NCBI GenBank assembly: GCA_951640195.1
Contig: OX621165.1
Coordinates: 1,178,001 to 1,242,000 of the forward strand
Length of the DNA: 64,000 bases
Direction of reading: 5' to 3'
From: Porpolomopsis calyptriformis
Lineage: Eukaryota > Basidiomycota > Agaricomycetes > Agaricales > Hygrophoraceae
Both the position numbers and the translations under genes were made by a program. The notes below the pieces were generated by a model. The model was given only the letters and a program-made list of their open reading frames with translations, did not search any database and was not told where the DNA came from. The first letter of the stretch is position 1. Each line of letters begins with the position of its first letter. Below, piece by piece: positions 45,935-56,743 of this stretch.

Positions 45935-48900
45935 TTACATTGACACTGTCGCATAGCCAAAGCTCGTTCCTTCCAACCCTCTCGCAATAAGAGTAAATTG
46001 TTGCGCCGAATCACGTATCCGCTTCGCGGCCCGTGAACTGAACCCAAACAAGTGAGATCCTGGGTGCAATATATACAGCCAGCCATTTGCACGCACCTTG
46101 ATACGGCTTTGGCGAACCTTTCCTTTGCATCCGGTCCGGCCTTAGAAGGCACGAAGTCGTTCTGGCAAAAACAATTTGTCATACGAACGCTGAGAGACGC
46201 ATTTGAAGGAACAAACAGCAAATAAAATTTCCATCATCCAAGACTTGCATTCGGCGGGGGCTCGATTTGTCACTGTAATAAGTAATTCAATCAAGTTCGG
46301 AACAACCGAGCGCGGCGCTATTCCAGCGAATCCAGACAGCAATGCACGCAGGATCGAATGGCCATGTGCTTGGATCAAAGTGACCTTAGCTTCGACAAGC
46401 TGGTCAGAGGAAGAAGTACAATTGATGAAGGTTCCCTGCGATAACTCAACATACTGCGCCCAATTTATAGACACAGAAGGTAACGAACCAGGAATGTGCA
46501 TGCTGACACCAATGAATACCTCTCCTGCAGAGCGAGTGCACTCACTGCGCATTCTACCAATGCATCCAAACCTCCGGGCGGAAGTCTGTAGAAGGACCGA
46601 ATAAAATGGCATGCAATCTTGTTCGACTTCAGTCTCTATCCATCGCGTTCGGAGAAAGGACACTGACTGGTTCCATGCACCCAAAGAAACTTTGGACGAT
46701 GTCGGGGTTCTACCAGAACATGATCGGAATTGAGATTCTTGATCAGGTTAAGATGGGTTATACCCACCGATTCCATTGAGCCTTGTTGACTGAAGAAGGT
46801 CAAAGAGGTTTGCAATAATACCGGAAGCACATTGGACACTATCGCTTCGGCTTCTGCGCTCAGTCCGGATTTCAGGGTAGTTGACAGGAGCAATGGCGGA
46901 TCCAACTGGACGATAAGCATGCTGGCCAAGGAGAGCCATACTGATGTGAGGTGTCTTTGCAATGCAAGACAGACCAATTCCAGGATTGGTCCTGCTGGTA
47001 ACGAAAGGGGTGTCTTGTCGGATGGCAAGGACGTTATTGACTTGAAAAAGTCGCTCAGAGCCTAGGGGAGAAACCAGTAAAGTAAATGAATTGTAAATGC
47101 TGATGAGAAATAAGGGTGCGGACATCACTTATTGCGGCATCGGTAGACCACAAGTCCACTATATTTCTGATCACACCAAACATGGCTTCACGCAACTTGA
47201 CCATTCTGATGTCTTCACACGCGTTTTTCATGCGCTCATATTGTGTCTCGTCCTCCGACAACGCATTGAAAGAGGAACTTAGGTCGGTAATTCGTGTGAG
47301 ACCTTTTGCGATTCCCGAGAGTATCTGAAGCTGATTAACTGCCATAGTCCGAGCCTCTTCAGGAAGCTGGGGAGATGCAGTATCAATCATCGTCGGATGA
47401 AGTGGATAACGAGCACGTACATGTGCTGAAGAATGCACCGAATCTACTAGATTTGCGACGATGGGACTGACAATAGCCTAGATAGTATGATCTCCGAGAG
47501 GCTGAGGATATGACTAAAATAAAGCAAACCTGGATAGGGGGGATCTCTTCTTCCGGAGGCAACGCCTGAATGACGCTGGCAATAGATTGGAGCACCCGAC
47601 CCTTCTCCGTGTCCTGTCCAATACCGCCTTAGTGAATATATCCGAACAAAGATAGAATCTCGTACGGGAATATCGCTTAGCCCAATGTGAATCTCTGCGA
47701 ATGAATGAATGTGAGGAGCGAGTGCTGTACGATTAGCATCACATAGGTCCCGGAGAGCGTTGCCAGCCTCGAGGCAAAGCGAGGGTTCAGCAAGAGCTGC
47801 CACAACATAAGAAATAGCATTCATCAAGGATGGTGTGGAGGGAGAGGGGTCAGTCTGTTGAGTCGTAAACCATGATGCATAAGTGCCTATGACATAAAAT
47901 GAATCAAAGGTGATAATTTACGAAACAGGACACATACCGATGACTCCCAGCATAGTACGTCGAACGCGATCCTGTCCCGTTGTTGGCAATCTCCCCAAGA
48001 TTCCAGGAGAGAACAACCGGGCGAGGTGGCAATTGTCCCCTAGAGGGATAGCTTCTTGTATTGACATTACACAATGTAGTGTCGCCTCAATTTCCTGCGA
48101 ATGGTGAGCAGTCGGTAGGGAGAGTAATTATGCGAAAAAGTTCGCACCTCCCAGCCTTGTTGCTCCTGATCTCCTGATAAACGCTCGGCAATATCATTCA
48201 TATAGTAGCCTAGCATGTCGTCTCGAAGGATATAATACCTGATCAACAACACTGTAAGACCGTAACAGCTTCAACTTGAAGTATCACCTGCACTTACGCA
48301 TTTATGAGTGTGTCTCCGATATCTCGCCGATAACTAAACATCAATCCATATCATTAGTCTAAAAGAAGCTTCATGATAGGACACAAAACTTACCACCGGA
48401 ACTTTTCTTTTTGATCTGTAAAAAAAAATCACCCATCGGCAAAGAAAAAGAAGACATAAACGTAAGTAGGAGAAAGCCCACCTTTTGCCCACAGGCCTAA
48501 TGCACTTTTGGCTGGCCACCTCACCTTCCTCCTCAAGACTTGCACCAGTTCACTATAGACGGCTTTGGCTACAACCCATTGAGCCCCTTCCATGTCTGGC
48601 CCGCCAGGACCAACACCTTCTTCACTCTCCTCGAAGTAATAATTTGTACTCCATAGCGATTCCTGGAGCAAATACCAAAACCCAAGTGTCATCTCACTCT
48701 CTTCCTCATCTTCCCCATAATAACCAGGAAGTGCAGTGTACGCTAGCAGCATCTTGAGGAAAGTTTGCACCAGATGACCCTTCGTCTCCTGAGTGTCAAT
48801 TGGGGTGGATGATACCATTGTTGACAAGGGAGTAACTTGTGAAGTCGAAGAGAGATTGGAAGCAAGGTACAAGGTGGAATGGTCGCCGACAGAAACCAAG

Positions 48901-50597
48901 AGTTTGCATAGGGAATGAGAAATTTCATCAACAGAGCCGGCTGATGAAGGAGACGATTAATTGTGGTACACCAAGCAAAAAAGGAGTGTCAGAGTAACAA
49001 CTGGAAAGTGAAAGAAAAACCTCATGCGTCAACGACAAAGAGGTAATACGCACAGTTTAGAGTGTTCTCAACGATAACCCCACCCCATCTCTTCAGCCAC
49101 ATCAGTAGCGGTTCGGTTAGTGTCTTAGCACCCGAGCCGTCAGAGAGAGCTGACTTGGCCATGATCTCCTGTAGTGCGTCGGAAGCAGGAATGAAGGTGG
49201 TCCCATAAAATCCGAGGCTCATAGATGAGGAAGGGTGAAAATTTAGGAGTGATATGAGCAGAGGTACCAAAGTAGTGATGTCACTGCATTGAAGAAAATA
49301 AAACAAGACAGTGTGACACTGGTGATAAGCACTGACTTTCCGGGAAGATATGAGATCCAGGCTTCGAGACATTTCAATGCTGAATATAGCTCGCTTGTTG
49401 AGGGTGAATTTCTAGGTTGGGTAATGGAAGTCGTGATTGCCTGGACAACCATGGGTACTGCGTCTAGAATGGTTTGCTTCATTCGCGCTCTAAACACATT
49501 GGTCGACTCGTCCAAATATCGGATCGGTCAAAGCAGCGCTTACTTGTTGGGACCTATTAGGTCCGCCGTCTCAACTTCTTCGGCAACAATAGAGAGAAAG
49601 TCGAGGACATGCTCCATGGCCACGCCACACCCCGACAGGAAGGTGATGCATGCGGCAATCCAGTCGGGCCATAGAGTAGGATGAACTGGTACAAGCTTGA
49701 GCGCCAAAGATGAGAGCTGTTGTCCCCGCGGTATGATAGAGATTAGAATTTGGAGCGCACACATATAAAGTAGACATACCGCAACAAAGAGTTTTCGAAG
49801 AATAACCTTGCTGTGTCCAACTACAGCGGAGTGAGCTGTTAACTCCAAGATGAGGTTTCGAAGTTGTTCCTTGTTGTCTTCAGGGAAGAACTGCCTACAG
49901 ATGTGGCAATGGTATCAATTCCTGCACCAGTTTAGCCGTACAGATGATAACGGAAGATGAATAGATTTAAGACATTCATAAGGAATCAAAGAGATGGCTA
50001 CGGGTTGCACTGAGATTACTTCTGGAAAACATAGGTAGATTCCATTCCTTTCAGTACCCACACGGGGCCTTCTAGGAGGGCATCTGGGGGAAAGGAGCAT
50101 TCCTATGCGATCGGAACCAGGAAAGCAGCCTCTGGGAGAGACTGGGAGTATTTAGTGCTTGAATTCCCTTGGAGAGACCCGTCAAAGATTCCCCTAGGCC
50201 AACCACGAAGACGAGATGTATTGTGGAAACAACACATAGACAACCGGAACGAGAAATGACACGGCACATCTAACTCACCAGTCTCTGGCAATCTTGACTT
50301 GTGCTGTATGAGCCCCAAAGAACTGGACATTGGGATCGGGGTTATTCAAAAAGGGTACGACAAGACCCCACGCCTCTGGGCGTTTCTGAATGTCAAACAG
50401 CTCATGCTGGAGGCGTCGTTGGTCTTCAGGAGATGCATGCGAATTTGCGGGCGCGTACGCTTGTTGGATTAACTTTGAAAATGCTTTGGTAAGTCCATAT
50501 TGTGGACTAAACTATATGAATGACTGACTTGAGTCGCTTGTTCGACGTCAAAAGGCGACAGAGCAGGGAGAAACACAGGAGTTGCCATCGAATCCAT
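45935..50597 (-). CDS. Karyopherin of the importin-13 type
   Basis: Nuclear transport receptor built of HEAT repeats. The start MDSMATPVFLPALSPFDVEQ is followed by LFDIQKRPEAW and FGAHTAQVKIARD, the Ran-binding N-terminal signature. Helical repeats run through the protein (VHPTLWPDWIAACITFL, ALKCLEAWISYLPG, ALWSTNYYFEE-like segment, MLLAYTALPGYYGEDEEESE and others). The C-terminus reads APAECKSWMMEILFA, then a segment from PSKAGPDAKERFAKAVS, and ends IARGLEGTSFGYATVSM before TAA at 45935, as in fungal importin-13/Kap111-like proteins. About 15-20 introns; several exons are short. The distinction from transportin-3/Mtr10 rests mainly on the C-terminal RGLEG...FGYAxVSM motif. Confidence 0.83.
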
Positions 50598-50799
50598 CTT
50601 CCCGTTGAAAGACACTCCAAGGTTTCGTTCGTGGGTCACCTGACCTGCAATTCTTAGATTGCATATTTAACGATTTTTTCGGAACAGGTTTTACTCCTTC
50701 AAATGCTCGCTTTCTCTTCCGGGTCCTTCCAGGTTAATCACCAAGCTACCACAAATCAGAACTCGGTTCTACTCGATGAAGACATTCGCGTTACATCTG

Positions 50800-52797
50800 T
50801 CAGTTGTACTCAACGTCCGTCGTTTTCCCTTCTCGAGATCGCGCCGTGATAGCGCGTGGGAACGACGAAAAACTGGGTAACCGTGGTGGCCTAGATCTTC
50901 TTTCACCGAATGCGAACATGGAAGATGCCGCAGACGCAGTCGAGTAAACACTACTCGCTCGCGACAATCCACCGAGGACACCAGGGTGGAGTCTATTGCT
51001 CCCCTTCAGCAATGCCGCGGGAGGCTTTTTCGTGATGATCAGCGGCGTTTGCGATTGAAGGGGTGTGGTTGATCGATTCATATTGCACTCGTTGTCGTCT
51101 TGAGTTATCATGTCCGGTGCGATCTTCGGCGACCTTAGGTGATCCCCGCGAATATGGACGACGCCTACTCCATCACCGGTTTCCTCCAATGTCCATGCCT
51201 TGGATAACTGAGAAATCATCGAGTGCGTAGTACTTTCCCTTGTTAATGACTTCACAACCAACGTCTCATTAACATGCTCGCCCCAGCCAGTGCCGCGAAG
51301 CGTCGGACGATGGGCTTTACGAAGTGGAGCCGGGGTCAGGCGATCATCATCCGCCGCAGATTTGATATTCAAGTTACTCGCAACTGCGTTGAAAGCGTTG
51401 ACTAAATTTGATTTCAAGGATGCTGTCCAACCGTCGTTGCGAATCTCAGATGACGTACAACCCAACTGCTCGCCAGCTTGCCCGGGTGTCGATGGTCGAG
51501 ACCGAAATGCTGAATCGTTTACGCTTCGGGCATTTTCGCTGTCCGTTTTGTAACTTGGAGACCTAAGGTGCGGCTGCACCCACGGCACCTTCAATCCGTT
51601 ACCCTCAAGTCCCCAAAACCTTGGTCTCGATCCAGGAATCTGTTCCCTCGGTGTTCCAAGTTCCGAACTGTTTCCCGACCGAGTCAAGCTCATGACCGTT
51701 CCCGGCCGACTCAAAGAGAGGTCACCGGGTACCAGATTGGCCACTTGAAGTGGACCTAGTGTTCTAGTACTATCTTTCACACTGAAATCGTCGCTTTCAA
51801 TGTGAGGGGGGAATGGGCGTGTCAGGGGATACGGTCTGTTAGCTGGGGGAAGCGGGTATGTCACACTTTCAGCAAGGATGGGGAATTGTGCGCAGGTGGT
51901 GCCGGGAGACAAATAATTATCGGCAAAGGGGTCCACGGTAGGCCTCTCCGTTGGTGAAAGGGGTATACGGCGGGACCCGTTAGCTCGTTTCGGTAGACCC
52001 ACGTCTCTGTCTCCAATCGGTTCCCAAGACTCGATGCCTTTGTCGCTAGACGTCATCCAACTGGTACTGAACGATCCACCGCCGAAAAAGTGGGCACCTT
52101 TCGCCTCTTCCATCTCATTATCGTCCGGCTTTCCCCACGGTACATAGGCTCCTGCAAACTCACGGCGACGCTTACGATGAGCTCTGAGGCGAATAAACCA
52201 TGCGGCCAGAGTCGCAATACAAGCGACAATTACAATAGTGCCAAGTGAGATCCCAATGTAGAGAATTGGGTTGTGGTCGGAGGAGCTGGAAGAAGGGATC
52301 GTCGTCTCGCTTGGTGCTGTGAGAGTAGCAGCGGATGCGATCAATGATAACGAAGAGGATGTTAGAGCGTCAGATACGGTTGTCGACGGAGTCGTTATCG
52401 GGGTTTCAGTTGCAGGCAATGCTGATACTGCGACGGTTGTGGATGGGACGGGGGCTGCGGGAGGGGATTCCGTGGACGGCGGCGAAGTGGATAGCGGTAT
52501 GTCGGTGAAGATGACGGTGGTTGTGGGAGATTGAGAAGCCGGGGACAAACTCTGCATAACGCCCGCAACGGAAGAGGTGCCTGGTTGTGGAGTGGGTGGT
52601 TGTTGGATAAGGGGGACAGGTGAGCTCGATGGCCCATTTTGAACCTGAGATTGAGGAGTAACCCCTTGCGGTTGAAGAGGGTCTTGGGATGATACGATGG
52701 ACAAGCCTCCGGGGCCAACGAAGAAAACACCTCCACCCTGTTCCTCTTGAGGAAACCGTGCGATAAGATGGCGTCGTAAAGTGACTCGAGAAGGCAT
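50800..52797 (-). CDS. Single-pass membrane protein, 665 residues, unknown function
   Basis: One uninterrupted frame. I start at ATG 52797 (MPSRVTLRRHLIARF) and not at the upstream in-frame ATG 52959, because a TATATA element lies between them at 52945-52950. No clear signal peptide. Residues 30-175 are Ser/Thr/Pro-rich, probably O-glycosylated. A membrane helix follows at about 177-203 (NPILYIGISLGTIVIVACIA...), then a basic stop-transfer cluster (RAHRKRRREF). The C-terminal 460 residues are Ser/Pro/Arg-rich and cytosolic by the positive-inside rule, with a WGKPDDNEMEEA segment and several KTDSEN-type patches. It resembles fungal cell-wall-sensor or mid2-like architecture but lacks a cysteine-rich head. 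The importin-13 gene follows 200 bases downstream on the same strand. Confidence 0.65.
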   Translation of the reverse strand: MPSRVTLRRHLIARFPQEEQGGGVFFVGPGGLSIVSSQDPLQPQGVTPQSQVQNGPSSSPVPLIQQPPTPQPGTSSVAGVMQSLSPASQSPTTTVIFTDIPLSTSPPSTESPPAAPVPSTTVAVSALPATETPITTPSTTVSDALTSSSLSLIASAATLTAPSETTIPSSSSSDHNPILYIGISLGTIVIVACIATLAAWFIRLRAHRKRRREFAGAYVPWGKPDDNEMEEAKGAHFFGGGSFSTSWMTSSDKGIESWEPIGDRDVGLPKRANGSRRIPLSPTERPTVDPFADNYLSPGTTCAQFPILAESVTYPLPPANRPYPLTRPFPPHIESDDFSVKDSTRTLGPLQVANLVPGDLSLSRPGTVMSLTRSGNSSELGTPREQIPGSRPRFWGLEGNGLKVPWVQPHLRSPSYKTDSENARSVNDSAFRSRPSTPGQAGEQLGCTSSEIRNDGWTASLKSNLVNAFNAVASNLNIKSAADDDRLTPAPLRKAHRPTLRGTGWGEHVNETLVVKSLTRESTTHSMISQLSKAWTLEETGDGVGVVHIRGDHLRSPKIAPDMITQDDNECNMNRSTTPLQSQTPLIITKKPPAALLKGSNRLHPGVLGGLSRASSVYSTASAASSMFAFGERRSRPPRLPSFSSFPRAITARSREGKTTDVEYN

Positions 52798-52944
52798 ATT
52801 GGACAGTTTATGAAGAAAAGAGTTCGCACCAGGCGAGGAATGAAAGAAAATGCTTCCTGAGCAAAAAGAATGAAAAGAGTGGAAGGACGTTCCGAGAACC
52901 AGTCTGCGGTGGAACGAAGAAAGAGAGGAATGAACTGGGTAAGG

Positions 52945-52950
52945 TATATA
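52945..52950 (-). promoter_or_regulatory. TATA element of the membrane-protein gene
   Basis: TATATA on the minus strand, about 150 bases upstream of ATG 52797 and just downstream of an in-frame ATG at 52959. It helps choose the start. Confidence 0.5.
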
Positions 52951-53386
52951 AGTTGTCATTTGGATTTGGACCAGGGCGTTACATTGTTGTCAGCCATGGT
53001 TTTTCGCAACCGTTTTAGAGAAAACTCGATGTAACGCAACAGAAACCGGCTCTAACAAGGTCATTGCTTGTTCCAAAAGGTCATCCAAAACGAAATCCAA
53101 CGACATACCGATCCTCCTTATGATCGGCAGATACATCTCACATGACCGTGTGAAACATTCCATAGCATAAAAAACTTTAAATTTTTTTTTTGCCCATCGA
53201 TTCTTCCACAATCAAAAACGCCAATGACGAAAACTGCAGGTGCAGCGAGATGAGCGTGACCTCTTTTCATCACTGATGATAAGATGCTAGTCCGCGTTGA
53301 CTTCGCCCGTTCGGCACCACCCTATACCTTGTTATTTACCAAAGGGACGGGCAGGAACTAACTGATGGCGTCTCTTGCTTTCGTGG

Positions 53387-53718
53387 ATGAATACTTACTA
53401 TCTGGCCTCGCTCTTGGATATGCTTACTCGCGGCATTGTGCCTTTCTGTCTGTTATTGGGAACGAGCGCTGCCGGAACCCCGAAAATCTCTTCAAATGCG
53501 ATATTTCCGACACTCGTCAAACCTATCAATCAGAGGTACTACCAACCTCCCCCCTCTCTCTGAGCTGACTTAATCCATTAGAAACTTTCTGTGGGACTGT
53601 GTTGACCCCCTGGCACGTCTCAATGATACAAATGGTATGGAGTTTACAAAATCAGTCAGGAATGACATAACCCTCATTCAGTTCGTTCTCTCAAATGGCC
53701 TACTTTATAGTTCCTTGA
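53387..53718 (+). CDS. Possible small secreted protein, about 80 residues
   Basis: Tentative three-exon model. ATG 53387 opens MNTYYLASLLDMLTRGIVPF, a hydrophobic signal-like start, then a Pro/Asn/Ile-rich stretch ending KPINQ. A GTACTA donor and CCATTAG acceptor join it to RNFLWDCVDPLARLNDTN. A second intron (GTATGG ... CATTCAG) leads to a short end VRSQMAYFIVP and TGA. No family recognised; two cysteines. A neighbouring plus frame from 53365 is an alternative start. Splice sites are acceptable but nothing independent supports the model. Confidence 0.25.
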
Positions 53719-54448
53719 TTGTCCTGAGGCGTCCACAAAAATCTTGCCAGCTAATCTTAGTGATAACTGACCAGTTTGTTGGAGACTCGTCAGGTACCAC
53801 TCGGATTAGCGGGCAAGGTGGGCAGCGTACATCCGAAACTGCTCATTCCACATGTTGAGAATGAGCGGTTTCAGATGTATGTTCCATACCTTTCCTCTAG
53901 TGGACCTCCATGCTGCAGTCCTGTCGTGAAGGATCCTCCAATCTGTTTGATGTTTTTCGCCTAGTACACAACGGACTGTTTAACTCGGTGCACACCTGAT
54001 GACGGGTGATCCCACTGCCATTCGGTAATGCGGCAGAACATGATCTTTCGGACGCGGCGAGAAGGCTCCTTAGTAGAGTAAGCTGGTTTGCCACCGTTGT
54101 GCTATCCAGCAGCGTCGTGCTCGTCCATCGACGAGGGAAGGTCCATGTCAAACCACAATAGCGTACGATGTTCGATGTTTGCAGAGAGCTACCTCTTCCC
54201 TTAACGACATTTTCCGTGAGCAGGCAAATTCGGCTAGCTCTGTTTTATAGCGACTGTACGCCTGTATTTTACCATCGTTGTCCTCGAGTCCAGCTCGCGT
54301 TCAACCCCTTACCCTTGTCAAACGTCTTGACATGTATCAAACTCGCCAACACCACGGTTCATCAGCATTTAATAATCAAGTCAAGTTTAACTTAGCCTAG
54401 ACACTTTCTGTCATCTCGAACCTGAAAGCTTGCCCTCAGGACCTGCCG
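53719..54448. other. Intergenic, 0.7 kb
   Basis: Contains short frames on both strands with no recognisable product. It probably includes the promoter of the acid phosphatase gene. No repeat or RNA gene seen. Confidence 0.4.
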
Positions 54449-56225
54449 ATGTCAAAGGTAATAATATTTTGTTCGAGTATCAAGAATCGTTTTCAAACTT
54501 CTTCCCTAGTTTCTTTTACTTTGGGCAACCCTGGGTCCCAGTTCAGTGGCAAATCTGTTGTCCGGAATCTACGATTCCTCTACCACACCTTGGTATCTTC
54601 CCTGGAACACCTACAACTACTGCAACGCACCACATGTCAATTCTGAGCATTACTACAAACCGGTAAATGCACAAGACGCGTCGTTGGTCTACTTGAATGT
54701 CGTGATGAGGCATCACAAAGTACGCGGTTGGTGTTCCATCACAGATCGTTTTATCTGTTCTTTCTCCTGATCGCTCTCATATTCAAGCGCACTCCGGATA
54801 ACCTATTTCCCATGGAAAACTCACTGAACCCTGCAGCGGGATGGGACTGCAGCAACTTCATTCAAGAAATTTATGGTGGGGGTACGAGGGAAATCCATCG
54901 CCGAACGATCATTCCATCGTGGCATCCATTCCTGAGAACTATCTGGAATGGGACTTGCGACGCTGGTCAATTGACCCAGCAAGGTTTACTTGACTCTGTT
55001 CGTCACGGGAAAGTAAGCTAGTAGGTTTCTTGCCTTTCTTTATCATCCGGTTGACATAGGTGGTTAGGATTTTTGGTCAGTCTATCACGACAAATTGTCT
55101 TTTTTGAGGTCTGTCGACCAGAACGACATCTTTGTCCGCACGTCAACCGAGTTGAGAACACACCAAGTAGCGGGTGGACTACTATACGGTATGGATCCTA
55201 ACGTAGAAGCAACTTCATTCCCGGTCCATTGCCAACCGCAAAATGTACATACACTTCAAGGCACCCTCTGCATTTCCCCCCAAAGCCTTGACCGTGCACT
55301 CTTTAGATTGACTCGATCGTCCCGAGCTATCCTTGTCCCGCTGCCGACGCGATCCGCCACGCATACCAATCCGTTCCAGCCTGGACAGACCACATCGATC
55401 AAAACCAAGACCTGCAGAACAGACTTGCTTCCATAGTCGGGACTTCCGGTTTAAGCGCTTGGTCGTCCTGGTGTATGTAACCTAATGCAACCGAGGGAAC
55501 TCCATTTTTCCTTGCTGAAATCTAGTTTCTCTCCGCAGATGACCACTTTTTCGATGCATTCTCGTCACGGACATGCCATGGCCACCCCCTCCCATGCAAC
55601 TCTACAGGCGCATGTGTTTCCAAAGCGGACGCCAACAAGGTATTCCGTCTTGGAGACTTTGAATACAAGTAACGAACCTCTTCCCTTCTTCTCTTTTCTC
55701 CGCCTTTCTGACCTGCGAGGCGAAACCCTGAAGCTACATCTGGAATGCCGCCGAGAACGCGAGTACCTACGTCCAACTCACCTTTGGCGTCTTCTTCTCC
55801 GAGCTCGCGCAGAACTTTCAGCTTTTCAGGGCAGGACAAGAACAGCACTCGCTCCGATTTTACGTGGGACACGATGGTTCGATGGTCCGACTCGCCGCCG
55901 GACTTGGGATCGGGAAGACCAGACGGCTCAGGTGGCCTGCCCTCGGGTCCGAAATTATCATGGAGGTCAGTCATCGATGAGACTCCTCCTCTCTCCCACT
56001 CCTTCTTTCGTCTTTCCCACTCAACCGCGGACTCTCTTGGTTCCGAACCCACAGGTTTGGCGAACGGATTGGAAAGAAGCGAGGGAACGGACTGGTTATC
56101 ACGTGCGGGTCCTTCACGAAGGCACCCCGGTGCCCACTCTCGAATGGGTGGAACTCGACCGGTTCATCGCGTTGCTCGAGTCACAAGTGCCAGAAAATAT
56201 TTATAACACTTGTATGAGCTTGTGA
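54449..56225 (+). CDS. Secreted histidine acid phosphatase-like protein
   Basis: Branch-2 histidine phosphatase family. The first coding exon is only ATGTCAAAG (54449-54457). Joining it to 54510 creates MSKFLLLWATLGPSSVANLL, a normal signal peptide. Next come YLPWNTYNYCNAPHVN, VYLNVVMRHHKRTPDNLFP (the catalytic Arg-His motif), WDCSNFIQEIYGGG and LTQQGLLDSVRHGKDF. Then follow IFVRTSTELRTHQVAGG, a cysteine-containing middle, and FYVGHDGSMVRLAAGLG with the second catalytic His-Asp pair. The end is QVPENIYNTCMSL before TGA. Here RHH replaces the common RHG. RHHKRTP occurs in a known subgroup of eukaryotic acid phosphatases, from memory. About ten short introns. Substrate unknown. Confidence 0.82.
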
Positions 56226-56743
56226 GGGACTTCTGTCACCCACATGTAGGCAGTCGAGCCATGGCACTGATTTTACAATTGGACTAAGTTCTTGAGTTTC
56301 ATGTGTAAGATTCACGAGTACCCTGCCTGTAACAACCAGAAATGCGGGAAAAATTAATCACGGTCCGTATTGTAGGTATGCCAAGTAGTACAGAGTGTAC
56401 ACTACTATAAATATGCGATGCGACGGAATGGAATGGGATAGACTATGGTTATGAGTGACTATCCTTGTGCCCAGAAAGAGGGAACTATACAATGTTGAAC
56501 GAGAACGAATAAAGAACGGCAAAGAGAAAAAAAGTTAAGGATAAGGAAAGTGAGAAAAAAGTGTGCGATAAGTAGTAAGTAAATTGGTTACGAAGAGGGT
56601 GAGATGGTTCAAATCGGCGGGAGGTGCAGAGAATGCGAACAAAAAACCACCGGGGTAAGGCTTTGACCCGACGAATGAACGGCCGCGACTGCGGGAAGAA
56701 GGAGGAAGGACGAGGCCTGGGATGGGATGGGATGAGATGGTCT
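56226..56743. other. Intergenic, convergent 3' ends
   Basis: A/T-rich sequence between the acid phosphatase and the Hpc2-like gene. It contains GAATAAA-like motifs near 56507. Probably 3' untranslated regions. No gene seen. Confidence 0.4.

Noticed and set aside
55522..56052. 176-codon minus frame opposite the acid phosphatase
   Set aside because: Charged, low-information antisense of conserved phosphatase exons; no family match.
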